DNA of 64,000 nt from Collinsella ihumii. Lineage in GTDB: Bacteria > Actinomycetota > Coriobacteriia > Coriobacteriales > Coriobacteriaceae. A model generated the notes under the pieces. That model did no database searches and had not been told where the DNA came from. It worked only from the letters and a program-made list of their open reading frames with translations. Location: contig NZ_FCOU01000001.1 of NCBI RefSeq assembly GCF_900046475.1, positions 62,001-126,000 on the forward strand. The letters are read 5' to 3'. Positions 52,061 to 61,336 of the stretch are shown piece after piece (positions within the stretch are counted from its first letter, which is position 1; the number at the start of each line of letters is the position of its first letter). A program made the position numbers and the translations under genes.

Positions 52061-52103
52061 CATGCCCGCCTGCCTGCCGCGACGCGGCAGGCAGGCGGGC
52101 ATG
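52061..52103 (-). terminator. 20-base-pair perfect hairpin after hisS
   Basis: CATGCCCGCCTGCCTGCCGC pairs perfectly with 52084-52103 across GAC. On the minus strand CTGCGTTTTGC follows, a weak U tract. Confidence 0.75.
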
Positions 52104-52127
52104 AGAAACCGAATCCCTCGCGCGGTC

Positions 52128-53444
52128 CTACGAGAGCAGGCGCGCAACAGCCTCGACGACGGCGCCGCGGTCCACCAGCTCCTCGTCGTGGGTCACCATG
52201 TTGCGGACCTTCACCTTGCCGGCGGCGAGCTCGTCGCCGCCGATGACCAGGATCAGGCGAGCATCGAGCTTGTCGGCCTGCTTGAACTGGCTCTTGAGCG
52301 AACGCCCCTGGTAGTCCGCCTCGGTGCGAATGCCAGCAGCACGCAGCTCGTGCGTCAACGCAAAGACCTCACCGCGCAGTTCGGCACCAGCGTTCGCCAC
52401 ATAGACGCACGGCTCGATCCCGGTCGCCATATCGGCACCGAACGCCTCGAGCGCGAGCATGGCGCGCTCGAATCCCACGGCAAAACCGACGCCCGGCGTG
52501 GGCTTGCCGCCCTCCAGCTCGACCAGGCCGTCATAGCGGCCGCCGCCGCCGATGGAGCCGACCCCAGCACCGGGCGCCTCGACCTCGAACACGGTGCGGG
52601 TATAGTAGTCCAGACCGCGCACGAGCGTGGGGTCCTCGACATACTCGATACCCGCGGAATCGAGATACCGCTTGACCTGCTCGTAATGGCTGCGGCAGTC
52701 GTCGCACAGGTTGTCGCGCATGAGCGGCGCCGCCTTCATGACCTCACGGCAGTGGTCGTTTTTGCAGTCGAAGGCGCGCAGCGGGTTGAGCTCGGCGCGC
52801 TCGCGGCACTCGTCGCACATCTCGTCGGCGTGGTCAAGGATGAAATCGCGCACCGCGTCGCGGTAGGCCGGACGGCACGCGGGATCGCCCATCGAGTTGA
52901 TCAGCAGGCGAAGCTTGCTCAGGTCAAAACCCAACCGCTTGTAGAACTCCATGAGCATGATGATGCACTCGGCGTCGGCAGCGGGGTCGGGAGCGCCCAG
53001 CCACTCGATGCCGACCTGATGGAACTGGCGCAGGCGCCCCTTCTGCGGGCGCTCGCCGCGAAACATCGCCTCGGCGTAGTAGGCCTTGAAGGGCGTGGCG
53101 CCCTGCGGAACCAGGTTGTTCTCCACCACGGCGCGCACGACGCCGGCCGTGCCCTCGGGACGCAGGGCCAGGCGCTGCTTGGCCTTGAGCTTGGCGTCGG
53201 TCCCCTCTTCGAGCACGCGCGCGAAGTTGGCTCCCGAGAACACGCGGAACATCTCCTTGCGCACCACGTCGGTCGACTGGCCGATACCGTGGACGAACAC
53301 GTCGAGCTGCTCGATAGCGGGCGTCTCGATCATGTCGAACCCGTAGGGCTCGAACACCTCGGCCGCCACCTCCTGCATATGACGCCAGGCGCGCATATCG
53401 CGCCCGATCAGATCCTTGGTGCCCTCAGCCCTCTGTGCCTGCAT
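52128..53444 (-). CDS. hisS: Histidyl-tRNA synthetase
   Basis: A 438-residue class II synthetase. MQAQRAEGTKDLIG starts the catalytic domain, motif 2 is YAEAMFRGERPQKGRLRQFHQ, the His-specific LVRGLDYYTRTVFEV follows, and motif 3 is GVGFAVGFERAML. A zinc-like cysteine set (CDECRERAELNPLRAFDC in part, CDDC) lies in the insertion, as in several bacterial HisRS. It starts close to its promoter and is divergent from the threonine aldolase gene. Confidence 0.97.
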   Translation of the reverse strand: MQAQRAEGTKDLIGRDMRAWRHMQEVAAEVFEPYGFDMIETPAIEQLDVFVHGIGQSTDVVRKEMFRVFSGANFARVLEEGTDAKLKAKQRLALRPEGTAGVVRAVVENNLVPQGATPFKAYYAEAMFRGERPQKGRLRQFHQVGIEWLGAPDPAADAECIIMLMEFYKRLGFDLSKLRLLINSMGDPACRPAYRDAVRDFILDHADEMCDECRERAELNPLRAFDCKNDHCREVMKAAPLMRDNLCDDCRSHYEQVKRYLDSAGIEYVEDPTLVRGLDYYTRTVFEVEAPGAGVGSIGGGGRYDGLVELEGGKPTPGVGFAVGFERAMLALEAFGADMATGIEPCVYVANAGAELRGEVFALTHELRAAGIRTEADYQGRSLKSQFKQADKLDARLILVIGGDELAAGKVKVRNMVTHDEELVDRGAVVEAVARLLS

Positions 53445-53575
53445 ATGTTCCCCTTATGTCGTGTCTGCCCGTGTGGCGGCGATTCAATTCGGTCACTCAT
53501 TATATGATGAGACAATACGACAACGAACCCAGTCACCAGATTCTTACCAGACATACGACGCAAAGGACGCAGCAG

Positions 53576-54655
53576 ATGCACCGATTCACCAACGATTACT
53601 CCGAAGGGGCGGCGCCCGAGATCCTCGAAGCGCTCATCCGCACGAACGACGAGCAGACGCCCGGATACGGCGACGACGCCCACTGCGCGCACGCCGCCGA
53701 CCTGATCCGCGCGGCGATCAAGCAGCCGGATGCCTACGTGCGCTTCGTGCCGGGCGGCACCGTTGCCAACATGCTCGCCATCAGCGCGCTCACCGAGGAT
53801 TTCGAGGGCCCCATCTGCGCCGCCGACGCGCACCCCACCATCCACGAGACGGGCGCCATCGAGGCGTGCGGTCGGCGCCTGCTGGCAACGGACGATCCCT
53901 TCGGCATCCTCACGCCTGGGGCGGCGGAACTCACCTACCAGCACATGACGGCGACCGGCTGCCACACCACACGCCCCGCCATGATCTACTTCTCGAACAC
54001 GACCGAGTACGGGCACGTCTACACGCGCGCCGAGTTCGACGCGCTGTGCGACTGGGCCGCCTCGCACGAGCTGGCCGTCTACGTCGACGGCGCCCGCATG
54101 GCGAGCGCGATGACCGCCGCGGGCGGCGACCTCGACATCGAGCACATCGCCGCGCGCGCCGACGCGTTCACGCTGGGCGGCACCAAAAACGGCATGCTCT
54201 TCGGCGAGGCGCTCGTGGTGAGCCCGCGCTCCGCCCGCGGCATGCGCGCCATCGACAGGATCCCCTACCTCACGAAACGCGCCGGCGCGATGACCGCCAA
54301 GGGCCGTCTCATGGGCGTCATGTACGAGGCGGCCTTCGATCCCGCGAAGGTGAACGAGGCGGGCGACGTCCCCTACTGGGCATACGCGCGCCGAGCGAAC
54401 GCCTGCGCGGTACGTCTGGCCGAGGGGCTTGCCCGCGCCGGCTTCGAGCCCTATATCAGCACGAACGGCAACCAGCAGTTCTTCTGGGCGACGCCCGCGC
54501 AGGCCGAAGCCCTCGTCGACACCCTGGGCTGCGAGACCATGATCGCCGAAGACCCCACGGGCGCCGGCCGCGTCGTCGTGCGCTTCGTCACGAGCTGGGC
54601 CACGACCGAGGGGCACGTCGACGAAGCGGTCGCATACGCCCAGACGCTCGTGTAG
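53576..54655 (+). CDS. ltaE: Low-specificity threonine aldolase (PLP-dependent)
   Basis: A 359-residue beta-eliminating lyase-fold enzyme that splits threonine or allo-threonine into glycine and acetaldehyde. Landmarks are FTNDYSEGAAPEI at the start, FVPGGTVANMLAIS, VYVDGARMASA (PLP-binding Asp) and FTLGGTKNGML, with the PLP lysine. AAAGGA lies before the ATG at 53576. It is a single gene divergent from hisS. Confidence 0.9.
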   Translation: MHRFTNDYSEGAAPEILEALIRTNDEQTPGYGDDAHCAHAADLIRAAIKQPDAYVRFVPGGTVANMLAISALTEDFEGPICAADAHPTIHETGAIEACGRRLLATDDPFGILTPGAAELTYQHMTATGCHTTRPAMIYFSNTTEYGHVYTRAEFDALCDWAASHELAVYVDGARMASAMTAAGGDLDIEHIAARADAFTLGGTKNGMLFGEALVVSPRSARGMRAIDRIPYLTKRAGAMTAKGRLMGVMYEAAFDPAKVNEAGDVPYWAYARRANACAVRLAEGLARAGFEPYISTNGNQQFFWATPAQAEALVDTLGCETMIAEDPTGAGRVVVRFVTSWATTEGHVDEAVAYAQTLV

Positions 54656-54671
54656 CGCTGGCCCCTGCCGA

Positions 54672-54704
54672 TGGGTCGGTTGGGGACGGGCTCGTTTCAA
54701 CCCA
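54672..54704. repeat. Dispersed repeat family B
   Basis: TGGGTCGGTTGGGGACGGGC followed by TCGTTTCAACCCA, just after the threonine aldolase gene. Confidence 0.75.
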
Positions 54705-54728
54705 TGCCTCCGGGCCGCTCCGGACCGA

Positions 54729-54785
54729 AGGGGTGTCCCCGATTTGCAAAAATGCACGCGCAAGGTACGTCCCCCGATTTGCACG
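54729..54785. repeat. Dispersed repeat family A
   Basis: GGGGTGTCCCCGATTTGCAA, then AAATGCACGCGCAAGGTACG and TCCCCCGATTTGCACG. It lies 25 bases after a family B copy. Confidence 0.75.
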
Positions 54786-54787
54786 TT

Positions 54788-54822
54788 AAAAGGCGGGGGC
54801 GCCGCGTACGACGCCCCCGCCT
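54788..54822 (-). terminator. Intrinsic terminator of pyk
   Basis: On the minus strand AGGCGGGGGCG and CGCCCCCGCCT pair, followed by TTAACG; about 22 bases after the pyk stop codon. Confidence 0.8.
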
Positions 54823-54843
54823 GCACAATCTTCTGAACGACCG

Positions 54844-56301
54844 TTAACGCACCTGCGCCACGTGCACGACGTTTGTCGACGTCACGCCGTCGGAGAAGGT
54901 GATGGAGGTGTCCGGGTCGCCCACCGTAAGCACGGCCACGTCGCCCACGCGAACGTATCCGCGCTGCTTGGCGCAGTTGATCGCCGTCTTGACGATATAG
55001 CGCTTATCCCCGATCTCGCCCTCGGTCACCGGGTCGACGCCCCAGTAGATGGTCATCTTGCGCGTGGCGGCGTCATGCGGCGTCACGGCAAGGATCGGCA
55101 GCATCGGTCGGAAGTTGGACACCAGACGCGCCGAACGGCCGGATTCGGTCGGGATGATGATGGCGCGCGCCTTCACGTTGAACGCCGTGCTCACCGCGGC
55201 CAGACCGATCGCGCTGTTGATCGCGCGGATACCCGTCTCGTCCGTGTGGATGTCCAGGCGGTTGTGCTCGGGCATCGTGGCCTCGGCGATCAGCGCGATG
55301 TTGGCCATCATCTTCAAGGCCTCGAGCGGGTACTTGCCCGCGGCCGTCTCGCCGGAAAGCATGGTCGCATCGGTGCCGTCGTTGATGGCGTTGGCCACGT
55401 CGGTCACCTCGGCGCGCGTCGGGCGCGGGTTGCGGATCATCGAGTCGAGCATCTGGGTCGCGGTGATGACGGGCTTATAGGCCTTGTTGCACTTCTGGAT
55501 GATCTCCTTCTGGATGGTGGGGCACACCTCGGGCGCCACCTCGACGCCCAGGTCGCCGCGGGCGACCATGATGCCGTCGGCCTCCTTCAGGATGTCATCG
55601 AAGTGGTAGACGGCCATGGCGCATTCGATCTTCGGTAAGATGTCTACGTTCTTGCCGCCGTTCTCATCGCACAGCTTGCGGATCTCGCGCACGCCGGCCG
55701 CGTCGCGGATGAAGGACGCCGCGATGAAATCGATGCCCTCTTCCAGGCCGAACAGGATGTCCTTGCGGTCCTGCTCGGTGATGGTGGGCAGCGACAGCTT
55801 GGCGTTCGGGACGTTCACACCCTTCTTCTCGCCCAGCTCGCCGCCGTTCTCGACATAGCAGGTCATATCCTGGCCCGAGATGCCCTTGACCGTGAGCCTG
55901 ATCAAGCCATCGTCGATCAGGATCGTGCTTCCCACGTGGACCTCGCGCGGAAGCTCGAGGTGATCCAGATAGAAATGCTCGGCGTTGCCCTGCAGGTCCT
56001 CAGAGGTCTCGGCCGCAGTCACCGTGACGGTCGAGCCGGGCTCGAGCGCCACCTTGGCATGGCCCTCCAGAAAGCCCGTGCGGATCTCGGGCCCCTTGGT
56101 GTCGAGCAGGATGCCCACCGGGATGCCGAGCTCGCCGGAGATGCGCTTGACGCGCTCCATGCGCGCACGCTGCTCCTCGTGGCTGCCGTGCGAGAAATTG
56201 AAACGGGCGACGTTCATGCCCGCCTTGATCATCTCGCGGAGGATATCGTCGTCATCACAAGCCGGTCCCATGGTGCAAACGATCTTTGTACGCTTAATCA
56301 T
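54844..56301 (-). CDS. pyk: Pyruvate kinase
   Basis: A 485-residue glycolytic enzyme (PEP + ADP to pyruvate + ATP). Landmarks are KIVCTMGPA, ARFNFSHGSH, LLDTKGPEIRTG, the catalytic-lysine region ILPKIECA, and VMVARGDLGVEV with MLDSMIRNPRPTRAEVTDVANA (in parts MLDSM, RPTRAE). The ATG at 56301 follows GGAGCGGAGC. It lies next to fba but has its own leader. Confidence 0.96.
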   Translation of the reverse strand: MIKRTKIVCTMGPACDDDDILREMIKAGMNVARFNFSHGSHEEQRARMERVKRISGELGIPVGILLDTKGPEIRTGFLEGHAKVALEPGSTVTVTAAETSEDLQGNAEHFYLDHLELPREVHVGSTILIDDGLIRLTVKGISGQDMTCYVENGGELGEKKGVNVPNAKLSLPTITEQDRKDILFGLEEGIDFIAASFIRDAAGVREIRKLCDENGGKNVDILPKIECAMAVYHFDDILKEADGIMVARGDLGVEVAPEVCPTIQKEIIQKCNKAYKPVITATQMLDSMIRNPRPTRAEVTDVANAINDGTDATMLSGETAAGKYPLEALKMMANIALIAEATMPEHNRLDIHTDETGIRAINSAIGLAAVSTAFNVKARAIIIPTESGRSARLVSNFRPMLPILAVTPHDAATRKMTIYWGVDPVTEGEIGDKRYIVKTAINCAKQRGYVRVGDVAVLTVGDPDTSITFSDGVTSTNVVHVAQVR

Positions 56302-56537
56302 GCTCCGCTCCACCTTTCTTGAATACGCTCCCGCGCATGCCGACAAAATCCCCTGCGATGCTATAAGCGTAACGGCCCGCGCAAGAGGTTCGCGCGGCCG
56401 GTCTTCAAACGGTCGAATTGTCTGGTGAGCGTTGCGCGATCATCCGCGCAGGTAGCACAAGGCAATGTTCATATGACGGTGATGCGTTGTCTGGCGGCGG
56501 GAGCCCACAGGGGCCGTCCGCGACGCTTCACGTCCAC

Positions 56538-56570
56538 AAAAAAGCCCGCCGGGAATCTCCGGCGGGCTTT
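56538..56570 (-). terminator. Intrinsic terminator of fba
   Basis: On the minus strand AAGCCCGCCGG and CCGGCGGGCTT pair, followed by TTTTGTGG. Confidence 0.88.
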
Positions 56571-56592
56571 GCAGCGCATCGATTCGTTGCCG

Positions 56593-57444
56593 TTATGCGC
56601 GGCCGATGGAACCGAGGTTCTCCATGCGGATCTTCACGATCTTGGTGATCTCGGCCATACCCGCCTTGCCCGGCTTCTTGGGATCGAAGGCATCCGGGTT
56701 CTCGGCCATGAAGCCCTGATAGCCGCGGGTGTACGCCTGGCGCAGCTCGGTGGCGTAGTTGACCTTGCAGATGCCGTTCTTCACGGCCTCGGCGACCTGC
56801 TCATCGGGCACACCGGAGGTGCCGTGCAGCACCAGCGGCACGTCCACGGCGGCGCGGATGGCGCGCACGACGTCCTGCTCGATATGCGGGGTCTCGGTAT
56901 ACACGCCGTGAGCGGTGCCCACGCCGATGGCGAGGCTGGTGCAGCCGGTGCGCTCGACGAACTCGCGCGCCTCGTCCGGATCGGTGTAGGGGTTCTCGCC
57001 CTCGACCGCCGGACCGTCGTCCTCCTTGCCGCCGACCTTGCCGAGCTCGGCCTCCACCGGCACGCCCATGGCGGCGCCGGCGCGCGCCACGCTCGCGGTG
57101 AGCGCGATGTTGTCCTCGAAGCTCTCATGCGAGCCGTCGATCATGACGGAGGTGTAGCCGGTGCGGAGCGCCTGCATGCAGCGATCGTAGCCGTCACCGT
57201 GGTCGAGGTGCAGGGCGACCGGCACGCTCGCGCGCTCGGCAGCGGCTTTCACCATGCCGTAGAAGTAATCGAGACCGGCGAACTTCACCGTACCGGGCGT
57301 GGTCTGCATAATCACCGGGGACTTGGTCTCCTCGGCGGCAGCCAGCACGGCCATGACGAACTCGAGGTTCTCGATGTTGAAGGCACCGACCGCGTAGTGG
57401 TTCTTCTGGGCATCGAGCAGCATGTCCTTGGTGGTAACGAGCAT
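56593..57444 (-). CDS. fba: Class II fructose-1,6-bisphosphate aldolase
   Basis: A 283-residue zinc aldolase. HLDHGDGYD carries the zinc and catalytic region, MIDGSHESFEDN is canonical (unlike the PTS-operon paralogue, which has DRST), and the phosphate loop HGTSGVPDE is present. The ATG at 57444 follows GGAGGG. It is probably the housekeeping glycolytic aldolase. Tagatose-bisphosphate aldolase is the alternative, given the PfkB and DeoR genes near it. Confidence 0.92.
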   Translation of the reverse strand: MLVTTKDMLLDAQKNHYAVGAFNIENLEFVMAVLAAAEETKSPVIMQTTPGTVKFAGLDYFYGMVKAAAERASVPVALHLDHGDGYDRCMQALRTGYTSVMIDGSHESFEDNIALTASVARAGAAMGVPVEAELGKVGGKEDDGPAVEGENPYTDPDEAREFVERTGCTSLAIGVGTAHGVYTETPHIEQDVVRAIRAAVDVPLVLHGTSGVPDEQVAEAVKNGICKVNYATELRQAYTRGYQGFMAENPDAFDPKKPGKAGMAEITKIVKIRMENLGSIGRA

Positions 57445-57646
57445 CGGTTTCGCTCCCTCCTGCCGCGCTCCTCTCGGGGCGGCCACGCGGCGCCGCATCC
57501 CTCTGACCGGCGCATCCGTTGCCTGTATTGTACGAAATGGCGGATTTCTGCGTAACCAGCGCTGTCGCGGCTACGCCGGACGGTCGGAAAGCAAAAGCAA
57601 GCGCTCCTGAGGATGCTGCGAAGCATATCGTCGCTCCGGTCCATTA

Positions 57647-57697
57647 GCTTACGAAAAGAAAAGAATTATAAGTCGATTGCTTATGAAAAAAGAAAAG
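57647..57697. promoter_or_regulatory. Direct repeats upstream of the deoR gene
   Basis: GCTTACGAAAAGAAAAG (57647-57663) and GCTTATGAAAAAAGAAAAG (57679-57697), 32 bases apart, lie in the shared fba/deoR intergenic region (57445-57783). They could bind the DeoR protein. Confidence 0.45.
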
Positions 57698-57783
57698 AAA
57701 GAAAGACTGTAATTCACAATTGCTCCACGACCGTGCAATAATTGCAGCGCGCTTACCTAACCAGCTGCTGCAGAGAGGCGTGT

Positions 57784-58584
57784 ATGAGTACCACTTCCCC
57801 TCATTCCTTTGCCGAAGAGCGGCGCGCCGCCATCATGTCGATGCTCGACCGCACGGCCTCGGTGCAGGTGGCGGAGCTGGCCCGGACATTCGGGGTATCT
57901 GCGGTCACCATCCGCGCCGACCTCGATGCCCTCGAGGCGGACGGCAAGCTACGCCGCACCCACGGCGGCGCGGTCTCGCTGCACAAGACGCTGACCGTCT
58001 CCATCCAGGACAAGCGCGTGAACGTCAACGTCGCGGCCAAGCAGGCGATCGCGCGCGCCGCCATCGAGCTGGTCGAGGACGGGGACGCCCTGCTCGTCGA
58101 CTCGGGCACGACGGCGCTCGAGTTCGTCCGCATGCTCAGCCAGCGCTCCGGCATCACCGTCATCACCGCCGACGTGACCATCGCCGACTTCATCGACGAG
58201 AGCCTGCCCGCGGTCGACGCGATCCTGCTCGGCGGCGCGCTGCGCAAGGGCCATCGCTACACGTACGGCCCCCTCACCATGCGTTCGCTGGAGATCCTCC
58301 ATGCCGACAAGGCGATCATCTGCCCGACCGCCATCGTAAGCGGCTGTGGCCTCATGACGAACTACGCTCAGATGGCCGAGGTCAAAAGCGGCATGATGGA
58401 AGCCTCGCGGGAGCGCATCGTGCTGGCGGATGCCAGCAAGCTCGACGGTCAGGGGCTGTTCCGGTTCGCCTCGATCGCCGACGTGGACACCATCGTGGTG
58501 GACGCGGACGCCGACGGCATCCTTTCAAACGAAATCGCCTCGCTGACCGAGGGCTCGCCGCATCCGACCCTTATCGTCGCATAA
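57784..58584 (+). CDS. DeoR-family transcriptional regulator
   Basis: A 266-residue regulator. The N-terminal winged helix (about 10-70) has VAELARTFGVSAVTIRADLDAL, and the C-terminal sugar-phosphate sensor has LVDSGTTALEF and TADVTIAD. The ATG at 57784 follows GAGAGG. It lies between fba and the PfkB gene, both on the other strand, so it may control sugar-phosphate metabolism there. Its effector is unknown. Confidence 0.9.
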   Translation: MSTTSPHSFAEERRAAIMSMLDRTASVQVAELARTFGVSAVTIRADLDALEADGKLRRTHGGAVSLHKTLTVSIQDKRVNVNVAAKQAIARAAIELVEDGDALLVDSGTTALEFVRMLSQRSGITVITADVTIADFIDESLPAVDAILLGGALRKGHRYTYGPLTMRSLEILHADKAIICPTAIVSGCGLMTNYAQMAEVKSGMMEASRERIVLADASKLDGQGLFRFASIADVDTIVVDADADGILSNEIASLTEGSPHPTLIVA

Positions 58585-58651
58585 GCGCTCATAACCCGTA
58601 AACACGAGACCTGGCCTCCCGCAGGCGCACTACAGAGATGAAACGCGCCGT

Positions 58652-58852
58652 CAGCGGAGGTTCCCGGCCGAACTTTTGCTGAAAAATTGACGTTTTGAGT
58701 GAGTCGATCTGGAAGGCACGGGAAAGCGTACCTACCGCGCGCGTGCGACCTGCGGAAACGTCGGCGCTGAAGATGCCATTTCGGGCGGGTCCAGGTTCTA
58801 GTCACTCATAACGTCAATTTTTCAGCAAATGTTCAGCCCGGAACCTCCTCTG
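58652..58852. repeat. MITE-like element with about 50-base terminal inverted repeats
   Basis: The left arm (58652-58702) and the reversed right arm (58802-58852) match at about 43 of 50 bases, both containing TTGCTGAAAAATTGACGTT. The 99-base centre has no gene. The element fills most of the 58585-58952 gap. No clear target duplication was seen, so mobility is inferred. Confidence 0.75.
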
Positions 58853-58885
58853 GCGAGTTCGCGCGCAACAGCGGGGCAATACACA

Positions 58886-58925
58886 AAGGTGCCTCCGACC
58901 GGAACAACCTGGTCGGAGGCACCTT
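58886..58925 (-). terminator. Hairpin after the PfkB gene
   Basis: AAGGTGCCTCCGACC and GGTCGGAGGCACCTT form a 15-base-pair stem about 27 bases after the PfkB stop codon. The U tract on the minus strand is weak. Confidence 0.65.
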
Positions 58926-58952
58926 CGTGTGAGAAGCTATGCGCGCTGGTGG

Positions 58953-59888
58953 CTACAGCTCGGAGATCTCCACGCCCTGGTAGATCTCGTCCCACTTGTC
59001 CATGACCAGATGGCCGGTCTGCGGGTCCATGGCGTTCAGCGTGCCGCAGGTGTTGCCGCAGCGCAGGACCTCCTCGGCGTCCGAGCCCGCAGCGATGGCA
59101 TGGGCGAACCCGGCGATCGTGGAGTCTCCCGAGCCGGTCGCGTTGACCGCCTCGATGCGCGGCGCGCGAGCGCGCAGCGTGCGCCCGTCATGGAACGCGA
59201 CCGAACCGGCGGCGCCCATGCTGACCACGACCCACGGGATGCCGGCAAAGCGCGCGTCCGCGGCCAGGGTCTGACGCAGATCCGACAGGTCGTCGGAGGT
59301 GAAGCTCGTGCCCAGCAGGCCGTTGATCTCGGTGAGGTTGGGCTTGACGAGCGTCGGCTTGACATCCGCCTCGAGCGCGGCGTCGAGCGCGGCACCCGAC
59401 GTGTCCAGCAGCACCGGGACGCCCGCCTCGGCCGCGATGGCGACCAGACGCGCGTAGGTGTCGGCGGGAACCCCCTTGGGCAGCGAGCCGGAAAGCGTCA
59501 CGCACGACGCCTTGGAAACCAGATCGGCATAGTTGCCCACGAACGCCTCGAGCTCCTCGGCGCTCACGGTCGGGCCGCTCTCCAGAAATTCGGTCTGGTT
59601 GCCGTCGTGCAGCAGCGCGATGCAGGTGCGGGACTCGCCCGCGATCGGCGTGAAGCGATGGGTGATGCCGTCGGCGTCCATCAGCTCGCCCAGATATGCG
59701 CCGGAATGGCCTCCGAGCAGGCCGGTCGCCACCACGTCATCCCCCAGCTGCACGAGCACGCGGCTCACGTTCAGGCCCTTGCCGCCCGCCGTCTTGGCCG
59801 GCGTCACGCGGTTGACGTCGTCGATGACCAGGTGGTCGACGGAATAGCGCGTATCGATCGAGGGGTTCATGGTAACGGTGAGGATCAT
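58953..59888 (-). CDS. PfkB-family kinase (1-phosphofructokinase/tagatose-6-phosphate kinase type)
   Basis: A 311-residue sugar-phosphate kinase. MILTVTMNPSIDTRY and GGKGLNVSRVL start the substrate site, SGSLPKGVP follows, and NATGSGDSTIAGF carries the catalytic Asp. The NPSID start is typical of FruK and LacC. GGAGGAAGGA precedes the ATG. No fructose PTS gene adjoins it in this window, so tagatose-6-phosphate and fructose-1-phosphate remain equally possible. The product would be a substrate for the nearby fba. Confidence 0.9.
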   Translation of the reverse strand: MILTVTMNPSIDTRYSVDHLVIDDVNRVTPAKTAGGKGLNVSRVLVQLGDDVVATGLLGGHSGAYLGELMDADGITHRFTPIAGESRTCIALLHDGNQTEFLESGPTVSAEELEAFVGNYADLVSKASCVTLSGSLPKGVPADTYARLVAIAAEAGVPVLLDTSGAALDAALEADVKPTLVKPNLTEINGLLGTSFTSDDLSDLRQTLAADARFAGIPWVVVSMGAAGSVAFHDGRTLRARAPRIEAVNATGSGDSTIAGFAHAIAAGSDAEEVLRCGNTCGTLNAMDPQTGHLVMDKWDEIYQGVEISEL

Positions 59889-60157
59889 GTTCGTTCCTTC
59901 CTCCGGACAGCCTGCGGCCCTAACTGAACGCCATTGTACCGTGCGCGCCATCCGCCTCGGCTCGCGCGCTCGCCAACGGTCGGATCCAACCGCAACCAAA
60001 CGAAAGCGACGGGCGGGCAAAACCGGGCAAGCGCCGAGCGGGCGCGCTCGGCGTACAAATGCGCGTTGTAGGTCACGCATGCCCGCGGGAGTGGGAATAA
60101 TCTGTCTGTTGAAAGACACGCGCGGCAGCACCGCGCGCAGGCAGAAAGGGCATCTCC

Positions 60158-61255
60158 ATGGGTAGATCGGGTTCACCCGGCGGCGGGCGCTCGGGCGGAG
60201 GCTTCGGCTCCGGCGGCGGACGCCGCTCGGGCGGGTTTTCCGGAGGCCGCGGAGGATTCGGGAGAAGCGGCGGCAGAAGCGCCCGACGCCCCGGGTCGTT
60301 CGGCGGATTCGGCGGCGCGCCCATGGGAGGCATGGGGGGACCGCCCCCGCGCGCCTCGGGCGGGGGCTTTCTGGGCGGCTTTCTCATGGGGAGCCTCATG
60401 AACAGGCGCCCCACTGTCGTCGTCACGGACGGCGGGGGCAGGGGCCCGGTGCACGGAGGCGGAAGCGGAGGACGGGGCGGATGCGCGGACGCGATTGTCG
60501 CCCTCGTGGTACTCGCCCTGCTCGGCGCACTCGTCGCGGCCTTCATGCCCTCCTGCTCGTCCGACTACACCGAGCAAAACGCATCGACCGTCATCCGCGA
60601 GGAGCTGGCACCCGGCTCGATCACCGAGACCGCCTACTACACCGACCAGGACGGCAACTGGATCCACAATCCATCAGCCCTCGAGTCGGGCATGCACGCG
60701 TTTTACGAGAAGACCGGCGTGCAGCCCTACGTGTACATCCTGCCCAACGGGACCACCACGTCGATGTCGCAGCTCACCGATCTCGCCGAGGAGCTCTACG
60801 ACCAGCTCTTCAGCGACGAGGGACACTTCCTGCTCGTCTTCTGCGACGACGGGAACGGCTCGTACACCTGCGGCTACGCGATCGGGTCTTTGGCCGCCGA
60901 CGTGATGGACAGCGAGGCGTGCAGCATCCTCGCCACGCAGATCGAGCGCGCCTACAACGACTACTCGCTGTCCGAGGAGGAGATATTCTCCGAGGCGTTC
61001 GCGAACACCGCCGAGCTCATCATGGGGGCAGCTGAGCGCAAGCAGGCATCCGATACGATGGGCACCGTCGCCGTGGCGGTCGTCGGCATCGCCGTGGTCG
61101 GCGGCATCGCGGTCTTCATCGTCAAGAAGAAGAGGACGGCCGACCGCGAGCGTCGCGAGCAGGCGGAGAAGATCCTCAACACCCCGCTCGAGACGTTCGG
61201 CGACTCGGACATCGAGGACCTGGCGGATAAATACGAAGATGACGCCTCAAGCTGA
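60158..61255 (+). CDS. TPM-domain membrane protein with Gly/Arg-rich N-terminus
   Basis: A 365-residue protein. Residues 1-75 are low-complexity Gly/Arg/Ser (RSGGGFGSGGGRRSGG), a first membrane segment lies at about 107-127, a TPM (YgcG-like) domain at about 130-280 with YVYILPNGTT and FLLVFCDDG, and a second membrane segment at about 288-306 ends in KKKR. It precedes a PspA-like gene by 81 bases on the same strand. Known genomic links between TPM and PspA proteins suggest envelope stress or membrane repair. Function is not established. Confidence 0.82.
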   Translation: MGRSGSPGGGRSGGGFGSGGGRRSGGFSGGRGGFGRSGGRSARRPGSFGGFGGAPMGGMGGPPPRASGGGFLGGFLMGSLMNRRPTVVVTDGGGRGPVHGGGSGGRGGCADAIVALVVLALLGALVAAFMPSCSSDYTEQNASTVIREELAPGSITETAYYTDQDGNWIHNPSALESGMHAFYEKTGVQPYVYILPNGTTTSMSQLTDLAEELYDQLFSDEGHFLLVFCDDGNGSYTCGYAIGSLAADVMDSEACSILATQIERAYNDYSLSEEEIFSEAFANTAELIMGAAERKQASDTMGTVAVAVVGIAVVGGIAVFIVKKKRTADRERREQAEKILNTPLETFGDSDIEDLADKYEDDASS

Positions 61256-61336
61256 TCGGCGCGTCGATAGGCCGCCTTGCCCGCAAGGCGGCGACATGGA
61301 AGAAGAGGCACCTGCCTCCCTGCAGAAAGGAATGCC

